Shown: positions 36,122 to 47,083, numbered from the stretch's first letter. The stretch is 64,000 bases of DNA from Lachnospiraceae bacterium (GCA_017472325.1 JAFUQM010000026.1:1-64000); one strand, 5' to 3'. Made by a program: numbers and translations. The notes: generated by a model from the letters alone, not told the origin.

Positions 36122-36841
36122 TTATAAACCATTCCCGATCGCCAGTGTCAGAAAAAAAACATGCTTCACACCTGATTTTTTTAATTCTGCTGCAATTTCG
36201 TTTATGGTACTTCCTGTTGTATATATATCATCTATTACAATGACTACTTCTAATTTTACATCATCTGTACAGATTTTGAAAGCCTTTTTCAGATTATTTT
36301 GTCTCTCCTGCGGGTTTAGTTCTTTCTGCGGTATTGTCGGTTTTATTCTAACAAGGAACTTTGGATAAACTGGAATACGCAGACAAGCACCTACTTCCTC
36401 TGCTAGAAGGTTCGCCTGATTATATCCTCGGCATCTTTCTTTTGCCAAATACATCGGTACAGGTATCAGTGCATCTGCTTTCCACATTCGTATCTGTTCC
36501 CCTAGCTGCTCTGCTATCTGTCTTCCAAAAAACTTAGCATACTCTTGCCGTCCCATATACTTAAATCGATAAATAGATTTTTGTATGCATTCATATTCAT
36601 ACAAAGCTCTTCCCATATCATAGTTTCTAATACCACAGCTACAATCCAAGCAATACTCACGTTCCATATCTAAAAGACTTTTTCCACATTTTCTGCAGTA
36701 AGGCTCTTTTATATATTGTAGCTTTGACACACATTGTCTGCAAATAAGTTCTCCTACTGGCGTTACGATATCATCGCATATCGGACACCGCCTAGGAAAC
36801 AGCAACTCTAATATTCCATGATAAATTTTATGAAGCATCAT
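36122..36841 (-). CDS. comFC: ComFC-like phosphoribosyltransferase-domain protein
   Basis: About 239 residues. Two zinc-binding CxxC pairs lie near the N-terminus (CPICD, CRQC, CRKCG, CLDC). The PRPP-binding motif VIVIDDIYTTGSTINE is near the end. Family knowledge: ComFC/GntX proteins serve DNA uptake, probably at the single-strand entry step. The start is one of two adjacent ATGs at 36841 and 36838, overlapping the recD2 end by 11-14 bp. The longer frame to 36904 lacks homologous sequence. There is no comFA in the window. Confidence 0.85.
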   Translation of the reverse strand: MMLHKIYHGILELLFPRRCPICDDIVTPVGELICRQCVSKLQYIKEPYCRKCGKSLLDMEREYCLDCSCGIRNYDMGRALYEYECIQKSIYRFKYMGRQEYAKFFGRQIAEQLGEQIRMWKADALIPVPMYLAKERCRGYNQANLLAEEVGACLRIPVYPKFLVRIKPTIPQKELNPQERQNNLKKAFKICTDDVKLEVVIVIDDIYTTGSTINEIAAELKKSGVKHVFFLTLAIGNGL

Positions 36842-39077
36842 GATATCCGGCAACTTCTCTGATACGGTCACATAATCCAGTAAATCTCTTCTGCTCACTT
36901 TCATTGGCTATCATTTCACGTACAGTCTCACTACTTCCTAATATTGTAACACACTGTTTAGCACGCGTCACTCCTGTATATAACAGATTTCTATTAAATA
37001 GCATTTTAGGACCAGCTAACAGTGGCATGATAACTGCCGGATACTCACTTCCCTGCGATTTATGAATCGTAATCGCATATGCAAGTTCTAATTCATCCAG
37101 TTGTCCATATGCGTATGTTACCTGCTTATGTTCATCATATTCCACAACAACAGTCTGCGCATAATCATTGATTTCTCTAATAGTTCCCATATCGCCATTA
37201 AAAACACCCAGGCCTTTATCAATCGGAATTCCATATCGACTTACAATCTCCCATTCCAATTGATAATTATTTTTTATCTGCATCACTTTATCTCCCTGCC
37301 TAAACAGGTTTTCTCCATAAGCATGCTCCTTTTTACTCGGATTTGCAGGATTCAGATACTGCTGTAAAATGCGGTTCAAACTTTCTACCCCAAGCGGTCC
37401 TTTTCTCATCGGTGTCAACACCTGAATATCATATTTGTCCGCATTTACATACTTGGGCAACTTATCCTGAATTAACTGAATCATATGCTTGTAAATCACT
37501 TCAGGATAGCCTCTTTCCAAAAAGAAAAAATCTTTGCTTTTATTTTCCAGTGAAATCTGTTCTCCTCTATGAATTCTATGTGCATTCACAACAATATCGC
37601 TTTCGCCTGCCTGTCTGAAGATTTTTTGAAGCATTACGACAGGGAAATTTCGACTGTCTATCAAATCTTTTAATACTTGTCCTGCACCTACAGACGGAAG
37701 CTGATTAACATCTCCTACCATAATTAACCTTGTTCCCGGCACAAGTGCCTTGAGAAGTGATTGAAACAAATGAATATCCACCATTGACATTTCATCAATA
37801 ATGATAACATCAGCTTCCAATGGATTTTCCGCATTCCGTTCAAAGGAAGCACCTCTTTTTTCATCATCTACCGCCCCATTCAGTTCAAGTAATCGATGAA
37901 TTGTTTTCGCTTCGTACCCAGTTGTCTCCGTCATTCGTTTGGCTGCTCTTCCTGTAGGCGCAGCCAGATATATATCCATGCCTTCTTCTTCAAAGTATCG
38001 AATCATAGCATTAATTGTTGTTGTCTTACCCGTACCTGGTCCACCCGAAAGAATTACAATACCATTCTTAACGCTTTCCAATACAGCATGCCTTTGCAAT
38101 TCATCCAGTTCAATGTCTAACTGTTTCTCAAGATGTTCAATTTTACGTCTAACTACTTTTTCCTGCTCTGCTTCATTTTCCCATAATTCACACACATTTA
38201 ACGATTCCAGCATAGAGGCACAATTTAATTCTTCATAATAGTAACTCATACTATATACATTTCTATGCCCGTTCTTTTCTTTTATGACAATCTTTTTATC
38301 CATCATAAGATTCGCCAACTGCGACTGTATAGCTTCTTCCTGCAATTCCAAAAGCAAAGCCGCTCTTGTAAGAAGCAATTCTTCTGGCAGATACACGTGT
38401 CCTTCCAATGAACCTTGTAACAATGTATACAGAATACCACTCCGTATCCGAAAATCAGAATCTGTATGAATACCTATTTTAGATGCAATCTCATCTGCCA
38501 TTTTAAATCCGATTCCAGCAATATCCTCCGCAAGCTGATACGGATTCTCCTGCAAAATACCATACAATCTGGCATTGTATGTGTCATATATTTTTACTGC
38601 CAATGTATTAGAAATTCCATATTTTTGCAGAAATATCATAGCTTCCCGCATATCCTTCTTCTCTTCCATCTGACAGGCAATTTCCCTTGCTTTTCTCTCA
38701 CTAATGCCTTTCACTTCCGCCAACCGTTCTGGTTCTTCCTCAATAATCCGAAAAGTATCTTCTCCAAACCGTCTGATAATTCTACCAGCCAATGCAATCC
38801 CGATTCCTTTGATTGCACCAGAGCCAAGATAACGTTCCATGCTCTCCAAATCATCCGGCGCTACAATTTTATAAGCATTTATTTTAAATTGACGTCCATA
38901 TGCAGCATGTTCAATGTAATCACCTTCTGCCTCTATCGTCTCACCCTGGTCAATCGTTTTTAACATGCCAACACATGTAATTTCTTCCCCATCGCATACG
39001 AGATTCAATACAGTATACCCATTTTCACTATTTCGAAAAATAATATGCTCTACATACCCTTTGATTTGTTCCATCAT
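36828..39077 (-). CDS. recD2: RecD2-type ATP-dependent DNA helicase
   Basis: A 749-residue SF1B helicase: an N-terminal OB-like domain and helix-hairpin-helix region (SGAIKGIGIALAGRIIRRFG, EVKGISERKAREI), Walker A GGPGTGKTTTINAM near 345, Walker B VIIDEMSMVD, and the C-terminal ITIHKSQGSEYPAVI motif. It is the RecD2 form that works without RecBC; in Firmicutes it affects fork progress and mismatch repair. It overlaps comFC downstream. GGAG lies 5 nt before the first of two ATGs. A diverged 37-bp repeat copy lies 20-56 bp upstream of its start. Confidence 0.94.
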   Translation of the reverse strand: MMEQIKGYVEHIIFRNSENGYTVLNLVCDGEEITCVGMLKTIDQGETIEAEGDYIEHAAYGRQFKINAYKIVAPDDLESMERYLGSGAIKGIGIALAGRIIRRFGEDTFRIIEEEPERLAEVKGISERKAREIACQMEEKKDMREAMIFLQKYGISNTLAVKIYDTYNARLYGILQENPYQLAEDIAGIGFKMADEIASKIGIHTDSDFRIRSGILYTLLQGSLEGHVYLPEELLLTRAALLLELQEEAIQSQLANLMMDKKIVIKEKNGHRNVYSMSYYYEELNCASMLESLNVCELWENEAEQEKVVRRKIEHLEKQLDIELDELQRHAVLESVKNGIVILSGGPGTGKTTTINAMIRYFEEEGMDIYLAAPTGRAAKRMTETTGYEAKTIHRLLELNGAVDDEKRGASFERNAENPLEADVIIIDEMSMVDIHLFQSLLKALVPGTRLIMVGDVNQLPSVGAGQVLKDLIDSRNFPVVMLQKIFRQAGESDIVVNAHRIHRGEQISLENKSKDFFFLERGYPEVIYKHMIQLIQDKLPKYVNADKYDIQVLTPMRKGPLGVESLNRILQQYLNPANPSKKEHAYGENLFRQGDKVMQIKNNYQLEWEIVSRYGIPIDKGLGVFNGDMGTIREINDYAQTVVVEYDEHKQVTYAYGQLDELELAYAITIHKSQGSEYPAVIMPLLAGPKMLFNRNLLYTGVTRAKQCVTILGSSETVREMIANESEQKRFTGLCDRIREVAGYHDAS

Positions 39078-39096
39078 TGTCTCTCCTACTTACCCA

Positions 39097-39133
39097 CAAA
39101 ACGCTGTCATTCTTTGCAAGCCACCTTATTCGA
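39097..39133. repeat. 37-bp repeat, diverged single copy
   Basis: Exactly 37 bp, starting CAAAACGCTGTCATTC and ending CCACCTTATTCGA. About 27 of 37 positions match the other units, and the palindromic core is lost. It lies in the recD2 leader, near an A-rich stretch (39136-39145). Confidence 0.6.
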
Positions 39134-39155
39134 TTAAAAGAAAAACCACTTAACA

Positions 39156-39231
39156 GCCACTGTCATTTAATGGCACTTTCTAATCATTAAGTTAAGCCCT
39201 CTGCTCTATTGTATTAAATTGAGCAAAGGGC
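39156..39231 (-). terminator. Hairpin pair after the chemoreceptor gene
   Basis: Two stems lie downstream of the chemoreceptor stop: GCCCT-GCTC/GAGC-AGGGC (39196-39231, two mismatched positions) and GCCA/TGGC (39156-39174). On the minus strand the T-rich TGGTTTTTCTTTT follows the second. Together they probably end transcription, but neither is a textbook terminator. Confidence 0.45.
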
Positions 39232-39296
39232 CTTCTCTTCGATAACTTATCTATATCATATTAACACTTATTGTTACTGTCGAGTTAATTCGCATT

Positions 39297-40619
39297 CTAT
39301 TCTTCACGCAACTCAAACTTAGCAACCATTTCCTCCAAAGCAATGGACTGCGATGAAAGTTCCTCGCTTATTGCAGATGTTTCCTGTGCAGCAGCTGAAT
39401 TGCTCTGAATAACAACAGAAATTTGATCAATTCCTGTTTCAATCTGTCTCAACATATCAGCCTGTGTTCGGGATGATTCTGCAGAACTAGATGCCATATC
39501 TGCAAACGATTCCATATTCGCAAGAACTGTTACAATAGTTTCCATAGTATGTTCCACAATTTTATTGCCTGCTTCAATCTCTACAAGAGATTTGCTAATC
39601 AGTTCTCTTGTCGTTACAGCAGACTGCGCACTATCAGCAGCAAGCTTTCCAATTTGATCAGCTACTACCGCAAAACCTTTTCCTGCTTCTCCAGCTCTCG
39701 CTGCCTCTATAGATGCATTTAATGACAACAAATTGGTCTGGGATGCAATATCCTCAATCGCCGCAATAATATTTTCAATTTCTTTAGAAGTTTCTGTAAT
39801 ACGCTCCATTGCATCTGTAAGCTGATTAATCTCTTCACGGCTCTTTTCTGCATCCTGTGCAGCGGCTTTTGCGTCTGTTGCTGCTTTCACAGCACCTTCA
39901 GCACTGTCTTGGGAGATATTAGTTACGTTCTCGATTGTAGCAGTAAGCTCTTCTACAGCACCCGCTTGATTGGTCGCGCCCTCTGCCAAATCCTGTGCAC
40001 TACCCGCTAACTGTTCAGCACCTATCATAACCTGCTCAGAGGCATCTCGAATCTGACGCAAAGTACCATCCAACTGGCGATTTAACTTTCTCATACCCAG
40101 AATCAACATCCTAAAATCGCCCACATAGCTATCTTCTACTTTTGTAGAAATATCAAAACGGCCTTCTGCCATTTCTCCCAGCAAATAGGATGCATCTGTA
40201 ACAACCGCATGCATCTGTGAACATGCTCCACGCAGACTCTCCGCTAATTCACCAAATTCATCTTGACTTTCATATGCAATCTCGATATCGAACTCACCCG
40301 CCTGCAATTTATGCACTGCAGTCTGTAATTCCAGAACAGGCTCTTTTATTGCTATTGTAAGACTTTTAGATACAACCCTACATAAGCTCAAGTTAAATCC
40401 TACTGCAACTATCAATAAGACAATAGCTATAATACCACGGTATGAAGTAAATGCATTATCCCCTGCCATACTTGCATACATTACAATATTTGAAATAGCA
40501 ATGATTGTAGTTACAATAAATCCTACAATAATAGCGGTAAAAGATTTTTGAAATTTTTTGTCCAGCTTTACATTTTTTAAATTCTCATTCATCTTAACAT
40601 TTTTTGATGTTTCGTTCAT
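39297..40619 (-). CDS. Methyl-accepting chemotaxis protein without extracellular sensor domain
   Basis: 440 residues. Two membrane segments (about 28-50 and 62-82) are joined by a loop of only about 12 residues, so there is no ligand domain outside. A HAMP-like region and a second HAMP-like block (85-190) follow. The signalling domain has the tip [20 protein letters not shown] and [12 protein letters not shown]. The N-terminus holds a short duplication ([16 protein letters not shown]). It probably senses an internal or membrane signal. It lies upstream of recD2 and downstream of the flagellar rod genes. GGGGG is 7 nt before its ATG. Confidence 0.9.
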   Translation of the reverse strand: MNETSKNVKMNENLKNVKLDKKFQKSFTAIIVGFIVTTIIAISNIVMYASMAGDNAFTSYRGIIAIVLLIVAVGFNLSLCRVVSKSLTIAIKEPVLELQTAVHKLQAGEFDIEIAYESQDEFGELAESLRGACSQMHAVVTDASYLLGEMAEGRFDISTKVEDSYVGDFRMLILGMRKLNRQLDGTLRQIRDASEQVMIGAEQLAGSAQDLAEGATNQAGAVEELTATIENVTNISQDSAEGAVKAATDAKAAAQDAEKSREEINQLTDAMERITETSKEIENIIAAIEDIASQTNLLSLNASIEAARAGEAGKGFAVVADQIGKLAADSAQSAVTTRELISKSLVEIEAGNKIVEHTMETIVTVLANMESFADMASSSAESSRTQADMLRQIETGIDQISVVIQSNSAAAQETSAISEELSSQSIALEEMVAKFELREE

Positions 40620-40728
40620 CTTCAGTCCCCCAGTCTAACCTTATCTTTCTTCAGCAAAATTATCGCATATTTGTTAAATTATATCATATGTTACAAAGAA
40701 AAAAAAGATAAATATGTTAATAATATAT

Positions 40729-40763
40729 AAAAAAGAAGCTGTGCACTATTATGCAACAGCCTC
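40729..40763 (-). terminator. Terminator of the mbl-flhO-flhP unit
   Basis: On the minus strand GAGGCTGTTGCA and TGCACAGCTTC pair (one bulge, one mismatch), followed by TTTTTT. It lies 63 bp after the rod-binding protein gene. Confidence 0.75.
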
Positions 40764-40825
40764 AACATATTAATTTGGCTAAATGACATTGGCTCAACAA
40801 TCGTCATTTAATACATCATTATATT

Positions 40826-41185
40826 CTATAACTCATAATTACGTTTCATTTGTTCATACATCATCTGTGCAAGCCCCAGACTATTCTGCTCTGTAGACTG
40901 TGCTGCCAGCTCTTGTATCATATTATCTTTAAAATAATCTACCAGAGAAGATGTAGAAGAAGAACTATATTCTGATTCTGGTACAGTTTTCTGCATTTGC
41001 TTGAATACCTGCTCAACAAAATATGCTTCAAACTCTTTGCATACCTCCATCAATTCATCATCAGTTGCATTTGCATACCCATTTTCTGCTAACTGTGTCA
41101 TACGCTCTGTTTTCTGAGAAGTTGCTGTATTCGTAATGTAATCGCTGTACATTGCATTCATAGAATTTAATGAACTTATATCCAT
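40826..41185 (-). CDS. FlgJ-like rod-binding protein
   Basis: 119 residues matching the N-terminal rod-binding half of FlgJ: LMEVCKEFEAYFVEQVFKQM (about 45-64), then YFKDNMIQELAAQS and SLGLAQMMYEQMKR. It has no muramidase domain, as is usual in Firmicutes. It probably caps or guides rod assembly and lies 35 bp after flhP. A Ser-rich stretch (EYSSSSTSS) separates the helices. The start is supported by AGGTGAGATATA. Confidence 0.88.
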   Translation of the reverse strand: MDISSLNSMNAMYSDYITNTATSQKTERMTQLAENGYANATDDELMEVCKEFEAYFVEQVFKQMQKTVPESEYSSSSTSSLVDYFKDNMIQELAAQSTEQNSLGLAQMMYEQMKRNYEL

Positions 41186-41220
41186 TATATCTCACCTCTG
41201 TTATCTACATTTGTTACTTA

Positions 41221-42039
41221 TTATCTACGCAACTGATTCGCCTGCTGCATCATCTCATCTGATGCCTGAATTGCTTTGGAATTCATCTCGTAAGCACGCT
41301 GTGCCACAATCAGATTTACCATTTCATCTGCAACCTGAACATTAGAGCCTTCCAAATATCCTTGTACAATACGACTCTTATCGATAGGATTGTTCGTCGT
41401 TGTTTCATTGATAGCTTCACCGCTCGCTGCAGATGCCTCAAAAAGACCACTATCTGTTTTCTCTAAACCAGCCGGATTCGTAAACTGGAATACACCAATC
41501 GTAATACCAAGTGATGCTGGATTGTTCCGCTCATCTGGATAGCAAAATTCACCATCTGCTGTAATTGTAATCAGACTTGGAGACAGGTCACTATCAAACA
41601 TAATTGCTCTTCCTTCCGAATCCAGTACCGGAAGACCATCCGATGTTGTTAACGCTGTACCATTCGTACCAATTGACATGTTAAAGTTACCATTTCTTGT
41701 ATAATATGTATTACCATCAATGCCTCTTACTGCAAAAAAACCTTTACCATCAACGGCAAATGCAGAATCGCTTTCCGAAGCAAGCATACTTCCCTGTTTA
41801 AAAATAGAGGTAATCGCCGAATTACGTGTACCCAAACCAACCTGTGCTGGAATTGGTTTATTTTCTCCATTGGCAGTTGTTGTCTTTGTCTGCAATGTCT
41901 GATAAAGCAGTGATTTAAACTCAGCCACCTCTGTTTTATATCCTGTTGTATTGACATTTGCCAAGTTATTAGCAATTGTATCAACATTTGTCTGCTGTGC
42001 AAGCATACCTGTTGCAGCCGTCCAAAGTGATCTTACCAT
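41221..42039 (-). CDS. flhP: Flagellar basal-body rod protein FlhP/FlgG
   Basis: A 272-residue FlgG/FlgF-type rod protein. The N-terminal rod signature is NNLANVNTTGYKTEVAEFKS (about 25-44), the middle has YYTRNGNFNMS and DGLPVLDSEGR, and the C-terminal coiled region is SNVQVADEMVNLIVAQRAYE ... ASDEMMQQANQLRR. It forms the distal rod. The order mbl-flhO-flhP matches Bacillus, hence the symbol. AGGAGG lies upstream of its ATG. Confidence 0.92.
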   Translation of the reverse strand: MVRSLWTAATGMLAQQTNVDTIANNLANVNTTGYKTEVAEFKSLLYQTLQTKTTTANGENKPIPAQVGLGTRNSAITSIFKQGSMLASESDSAFAVDGKGFFAVRGIDGNTYYTRNGNFNMSIGTNGTALTTSDGLPVLDSEGRAIMFDSDLSPSLITITADGEFCYPDERNNPASLGITIGVFQFTNPAGLEKTDSGLFEASAASGEAINETTTNNPIDKSRIVQGYLEGSNVQVADEMVNLIVAQRAYEMNSKAIQASDEMMQQANQLRR

Positions 42040-42052
42040 ATTATGCTACCTC

Positions 42053-42829
42053 CTATAATTTACCAAGCTGATTTACAGCAATATCTAATGAGCTATCATA
42101 TGTCTGAATAATCTTCTGATTGGTCTCATATGCTCTTGTAACAGAAATCATCTGCACCATTTCAGATACTACCTGTACATTGGATGCTTCCAAATATCCA
42201 GAATATACCTTTGCATCCGCTGGTTGCTCCTCAGCACCTTCTACAGGCTGATAATAATTTTCACCATAATGTTCTAAATAATTATAGTCTTCAAAATCAG
42301 TAACTTGTATTTCAGCAACTGGCGCACCCCCCTGCCAAATTGTTCCATCCTGCTCTACAGTAAAATCCTGCATCGGGTCGATTTGAATTGGATTTTCATC
42401 TGTTCCAAGTACATAATCTCCATCTTTGGTTACAAGATAGCCATCATTATTTAATGTAAAAGAACCATCTCGTGTATACTTTGTAGAAGTATCTCCCGCT
42501 TTATTTGTAAACTGTATGGCAAAAAATCCCTGTCCAGAAATTGCCATATCACAAGCATTATCTGTAATACGAAAAGACCCCTGCGAGTAGTCTGTATAAT
42601 TCTCGCCAATTTTAACGCCCATGTTCATAGTTCCAATTCTGCGGGCAATATTAGGCGCCTCAGAATTGTCCTTAATTTTAAACGCAAGCTCATCCTTAAA
42701 AGAACGGCTTGTCGACCCCTCTTTTTTATATCCTGTTGTCGCTGCATTTGCGAGATTATTGGTCAGGACATCCATTCTATTCTGTTCATTTACCATTCCG
42801 CTATAAGCGGTATACAGACCCTTTAACAT
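42053..42829 (-). CDS. flhO: Flagellar basal-body rod protein FlhO/FlgF-like
   Basis: A 258-residue rod protein: LTNNLANAATTGYKKEG near the N-terminus, the GQGFFAIQF and YTRDGSFTLNNDGYLVTKDG blocks, and the C-terminal SNVQVVSEMVQMISVTRAYE. It lies between mbl (30 bp) and flhP (13 bp). Exported by the flagellar type III system to the rod. AAGGAGGAG precedes the ATG. Confidence 0.92.
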   Translation of the reverse strand: MLKGLYTAYSGMVNEQNRMDVLTNNLANAATTGYKKEGSTSRSFKDELAFKIKDNSEAPNIARRIGTMNMGVKIGENYTDYSQGSFRITDNACDMAISGQGFFAIQFTNKAGDTSTKYTRDGSFTLNNDGYLVTKDGDYVLGTDENPIQIDPMQDFTVEQDGTIWQGGAPVAEIQVTDFEDYNYLEHYGENYYQPVEGAEEQPADAKVYSGYLEASNVQVVSEMVQMISVTRAYETNQKIIQTYDSSLDIAVNQLGKL

Positions 42830-42859
42830 TTTACTCCTCCTTCAGGTGTTGGAAAAAAG

Positions 42860-43855
42860 TTAGATATCTTCTCTGTAGCCTGCAAGAAATTCTACATACT
42901 TACCTGTACCAATCGCAACAGCCGTCATCGGATCTTCTGCTGTCATTGTATTGATACCTGTTTTCGCCTCAATTAAATCCTCAAGACCACGAAGCAAACT
43001 TCCACCGCCCGTCAACACAATACCTCTGTCAGCAATATCTGCTGCAAGTTCTGGTGGTGTCTTTTCCAATACACTATGAATTGTTTCTACTATTTGCGAT
43101 GTTGTCTCTGCCAATGCCTCTTCTGTTTCCGCAGAAGAAACCTGTACTGTCTTAGGAAGACCAGTTACAAGGTTACGGCCTCTAACATCCATATAATCAA
43201 CCTCAGCTCTCTTATAAGCTGAACCAATTTTAATCTTCAAATCCTCTGCTGTTCTCTCACCAATCAACAGATTATGTTTTTTACGCATATAGCGCACAAT
43301 TGCCTCGTCAAAATCATCACCTGCAATTTTGATAGAAGCACTAACTACTGTACCACCAAGTGAAATAACTGCAATATCAGAAGTACCACCACCGATATCT
43401 ACAATCATGTTGCCGCATGGTCTTGAAATATCAATACCAGCTCCGATAGCGGCTGCAATTGGCTCTTCAATAATGGATACTTCTCTTGCACCAGCTTGGA
43501 ATGTTGCATCCTCAACAGCTTTTCTCTCGACTTCTGTAACACCACTTGGTACACAAACAGCAATTCTAGGTTTTCTAAAACTCTTCTTACCGAGTGCTTT
43601 TTTGATGAAATACTCCATCATCTTCTCTGTTACTTTATAATCAGAAATAACACCTTGTCTTAACGGTCTAACTGCTACGATATTACCTGGTGTTCTACCA
43701 AGCATCAATCTCGCTTCTTCTCCAATTGCTTTAATTTTATTTGTATCTCTATCGAAAGCCACTACTGAAGGCTCTTTCAGTACGACTCCTTTTCCTCTGA
43801 TGTATACAAGGATACTCGCTGTACCCAAATCGATTCCTACGTCTGTAAACTGCAT
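42860..43855 (-). CDS. mbl: MreB-family actin homologue (Mbl-like)
   Basis: About 331 residues from ATG 43855 (AGGAG 8 nt upstream; the frame opens 18 bp earlier). Actin-fold ATP motifs are GIDLGTASILVY, IVDIGGGTSDIAVISLGG and ILTGGGSLLRGL. It organises peptidoglycan synthesis along the cell cylinder. Adjacency to flhO and flhP is the Mbl context of Bacillus; by sequence MreB, Mbl and MreBH are hard to tell apart here. It is the first gene of the unit, with its own promoter. Confidence 0.93.
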   Translation of the reverse strand: MQFTDVGIDLGTASILVYIRGKGVVLKEPSVVAFDRDTNKIKAIGEEARLMLGRTPGNIVAVRPLRQGVISDYKVTEKMMEYFIKKALGKKSFRKPRIAVCVPSGVTEVERKAVEDATFQAGAREVSIIEEPIAAAIGAGIDISRPCGNMIVDIGGGTSDIAVISLGGTVVSASIKIAGDDFDEAIVRYMRKKHNLLIGERTAEDLKIKIGSAYKRAEVDYMDVRGRNLVTGLPKTVQVSSAETEEALAETTSQIVETIHSVLEKTPPELAADIADRGIVLTGGGSLLRGLEDLIEAKTGINTMTAEDPMTAVAIGTGKYVEFLAGYREDI

Positions 43856-43955
43856 ATGTCCGGCTCCTTTCAAATATCAATATCTATCTTAATGTTTTCC
43901 AAATGATTGCAATTTAAACATGCTTATCTCAAGCATACACTATTACATCTCAAAT

Positions 43956-43983
43956 ATTATACATGAAACCTTGATATTTTCAA
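43956..43983 (-). promoter_or_regulatory. Promoter of mbl-flhO-flhP
   Basis: On the minus strand TTGAAA (43978-43983), 16 bp, TATAAT (43956-43961). The leader is about 95 nt. No sigma-D motif is seen, so the flagellar rod genes here seem to follow the cell-shape gene. Confidence 0.6.
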
Positions 43984-44010
43984 AGGGTTTTCACAAAATT
44001 CCTTAAAATT

Positions 44011-44059
44011 AAAAAGGATGCACAAAAAGAGCAGTTCCTTCTGCCCCTTTTCCGCATCC
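44011..44059 (-). terminator. Terminator of uvrBA
   Basis: GGATGC/GCATCC at the base, AAAAG/CTTTT and GCAG/CTGC inside, with a 6-nt loop; TTTTT follows on the minus strand. It lies 172 bp after the uvrA stop. The stretch 44060-44230 between them shows nothing I can name. Confidence 0.85.
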
Positions 44060-44230
44060 ATGCCGTTCTCAATATATATCGGCACTTTTTTTCAATACTT
44101 TATAGTTCTCTAGAACTTTTCTAAAAAACATTTTTCCCTTTTTCGCATATCTCGCACGCAGTTGCACTACTGTCCGGCACGAAATTCAACTCATTAAAAA
44201 CAACAATCATAATTCCGAATTCAGGAGTCA

Positions 44231-47083
44231 TTAGGACAACATTTTCTTGATATAGGCACCCGTATAAGATTTTGGATTCTCAGCAACCTGCTCTGGTGTC
44301 CCCTCAGCCACAATGGTACCACCTTTGTCACCACCTTCTGGACCAATATCAATAATATAATCCGCAGTTTTGATAACATCAAGGTTATGCTCAATTACAA
44401 CAACCGTATTACCGCCTTCTGCAAGTCTCTGCAGAATTTCTGTCAGTTTATGAACATCCGCAAAATGCAATCCTGTGGTAGGTTCATCCAGAATATAGAT
44501 TGTCTTACCTGTACTTCTTCTACTTAACTCTGTTGCTAGTTTAATTCGCTGCGCTTCACCACCCGACAATGTTGTAGACGGCTGTCCAAGCTTAATATAA
44601 GAGAGTCCCACATCATATAGTGTCTCAATTTTATGGCGAATCGAAGGTACATTTTCAAAAAATGTCAATGCTTCTTCCACGGTCATATCAAGAACATCAA
44701 AAATGCTTTTTCCCTTGTATTTAACATCCAATGTTTCTCTATTATAGCGTTTTCCTTCACACACCTCACACGGTACATATACATCCGGCAAAAAGTGCAT
44801 CTCTATTTTTAGAATACCATCACCACTGCACGCCTCACAACGTCCGCCTTTTACATTAAAGCTAAATCTTCCTTTTTTGTAGCCCTTAGCTTTGGCATCT
44901 GCAGTAGATGCGAACAAATCTCTAATCTGATCAAAGACACCTGTATACGTCGCCGGATTAGAACGAGGGGTACGACCAATCGGAGACTGGTCAATATCAA
45001 TCACTTTGTCTAATTGTTCAATCCCCGTAATATCTGCATGTTTGCCTGGTATTGTTCTGGCACGGTTTAACTCTTTTGCAAGCCTTTTATAAAGAATCTC
45101 ATTAACAAGAGAACTTTTACCACTACCTGACACTCCTGTCACACATGTCATGACACCAACCGGAAATTTTACATCTATATTTTTCAGGTTATTTTCTGCA
45201 GCTTTCTTTACAGTCAGATATCCTGTCGGCTTTCTTCTAGATTCTGGTACAGGAATTTTTAGGGCACCACTTAAATACTGTCCTGTTACAGATTCTGGCA
45301 CCTTCATAATCTCTTCTGCTGTACCCTGTGCCACAACTTGTCCGCCATGCGAGCCTGCGCCCGGACCGATATCCACAATATGGTCTGCAGCAAACATCGT
45401 ATCTTCATCATGCTCTACAACAATCAATGTATTCCCCAAATCACGCAGATTGCGCAGCGTACTAAGAAGTTTATCATTATCCCTTTGATGCAGGCCAATA
45501 CTAGGCTCGTCCAGAATATAACATACGCCAACTAAGCCAGAGCCTATTTGCGTTGCCAGACGAATTCTCTGCGCTTCACCTCCTGATAACGTTCCTGTCG
45601 CCCTGGAAAGTGATAAATATTCCAGTCCAACATCTATCAAAAATCCTACTCTTGCGCGTATTTCCTTTAATACCTGCTTACCAATCAGCTGCTGTTGTTT
45701 GGTCAGTTCCATTGTTTGCAAAAATTCATGTAATGCACCAATCGATAGCGAAGTGATTTCGTGAATATTCTTATCACACACCGTAACTGCCAGAGAACTT
45801 TGTTTTAGGCGCATTCCTTTACACAGTTTACACGGTGTAATGCGCATAAATGTTTCATATTCCTGTTTCATAATATCAGAGCCTGTCTCTCGGTAACGAC
45901 GCTCCATATTTTTAATCAGACCTTCAAACGCAACAGGATATACTCCTTTTCCACGTTGTCCTTCATAATATACAAGCACTTCTTTGCCATTCGTTCCATG
46001 AATTAATATATTTTTTATCTTGTCTGGATAATACTGATATGGTGTTTCCAAATCAAATTGAAATTCTTTACAAAGCGCTTGCAAAATCGCATTGGTAAAG
46101 CTGCCTTTATCCGCACAGGATTGCCATCCCATTGCCACAATTGCACCCTCTGCAATGCTCTTACTTTTGTCAGGAATCATCAGGTCCTCATCGAACTCCA
46201 TTTTGTAGCCAAGACCAAAACAATCGGGGCATGCACCAAATGGATTATTAAAGGAAAAACTTCTTGGCTCCACTTCTTCAATGCTGATACCACAGTCTGG
46301 ACACGCAAAACTCTGACTAAAATTCATCTGTTCTCCATCAATTACATCTACCAGAAGCAGTCCCTCTGCAAGCGAAAGGACATTTTCAATAGAATCTGTC
46401 AGTCTTCTTTGGATTCCTTCCTTTACAACAAGTCTGTCAACCACAATTTCAATGCTATGCTTGATATTCTTATCTAATTTGATTTCTTCAGAAAGTTCAT
46501 ACATATTACCATCTACACGCACTCTGACATAACCGCTTCGCTTTGCTCTTTCAAATATCTTTTGATGCTCACCTTTACGTCCTCTTACCACTGGTGCAAG
46601 CAGTTGCACTTTACTTCCCTCAGGCAATTCCATAATATGGTCTACCATCTGGTCAACACTCTGTTTTTTAATCTCCTTGCCGCACTTAGGACAATGTGGT
46701 ATGCCAATCCTTGCATATAACAATCTAAAGTAATCATATATCTCTGTTACTGTACCTACTGTAGAACGCGGATTGCGATTGGTTGATTTCTGGTCGATAG
46801 ATATTGCCGGAGACAAACCTTCGATTTTCTCCACATTCGGCTTCTCCATCTGCCCCAGGAATTGTCTTGCATAAGACGACAGTGACTCCATATATCTTCG
46901 CTGTCCTTCTGCATATACCGTATCAAAAGCAAGGGATGATTTACCAGAACCACTTAATCCTGTTAGTACCACGAATTCGTTACGTGGTATATCCAAATCA
47001 ATATTCTTCAAATTATGCTCACTTGCTCCCCTAATTTTAATATATTCCCTTCTCGGAAGCATTTTGACTGTTTTCTCTTCCAT
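44231..47083 (-). CDS. uvrA: Excinuclease ABC subunit A
   Basis: About 950 residues from ATG 47083 (AAAGGG 6 nt upstream; the frame opens 51 bp earlier without a site). Two ABC modules: Walker [15 protein letters not shown] and [14 protein letters not shown], signatures [15 protein letters not shown] and [14 protein letters not shown]. Zinc fingers are [16 protein letters not shown] with CPDC, and CEACSGDG with CEVC. It finds DNA lesions together with UvrB. It lies 64 bp after uvrB in a uvrBA operon and so shares its LexA-like control. Confidence 0.97.
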   Translation of the reverse strand: MEEKTVKMLPRREYIKIRGASEHNLKNIDLDIPRNEFVVLTGLSGSGKSSLAFDTVYAEGQRRYMESLSSYARQFLGQMEKPNVEKIEGLSPAISIDQKSTNRNPRSTVGTVTEIYDYFRLLYARIGIPHCPKCGKEIKKQSVDQMVDHIMELPEGSKVQLLAPVVRGRKGEHQKIFERAKRSGYVRVRVDGNMYELSEEIKLDKNIKHSIEIVVDRLVVKEGIQRRLTDSIENVLSLAEGLLLVDVIDGEQMNFSQSFACPDCGISIEEVEPRSFSFNNPFGACPDCFGLGYKMEFDEDLMIPDKSKSIAEGAIVAMGWQSCADKGSFTNAILQALCKEFQFDLETPYQYYPDKIKNILIHGTNGKEVLVYYEGQRGKGVYPVAFEGLIKNMERRYRETGSDIMKQEYETFMRITPCKLCKGMRLKQSSLAVTVCDKNIHEITSLSIGALHEFLQTMELTKQQQLIGKQVLKEIRARVGFLIDVGLEYLSLSRATGTLSGGEAQRIRLATQIGSGLVGVCYILDEPSIGLHQRDNDKLLSTLRNLRDLGNTLIVVEHDEDTMFAADHIVDIGPGAGSHGGQVVAQGTAEEIMKVPESVTGQYLSGALKIPVPESRRKPTGYLTVKKAAENNLKNIDVKFPVGVMTCVTGVSGSGKSSLVNEILYKRLAKELNRARTIPGKHADITGIEQLDKVIDIDQSPIGRTPRSNPATYTGVFDQIRDLFASTADAKAKGYKKGRFSFNVKGGRCEACSGDGILKIEMHFLPDVYVPCEVCEGKRYNRETLDVKYKGKSIFDVLDMTVEEALTFFENVPSIRHKIETLYDVGLSYIKLGQPSTTLSGGEAQRIKLATELSRRSTGKTIYILDEPTTGLHFADVHKLTEILQRLAEGGNTVVVIEHNLDVIKTADYIIDIGPEGGDKGGTIVAEGTPEQVAENPKSYTGAYIKKMLS

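Noticed and set aside
40650-40690. Possible sigma-D (flagellar) promoter before the chemoreceptor, TGCGATAA
   Set aside because: No TAAA at the right distance and only about 5 of 8 -10 positions match.
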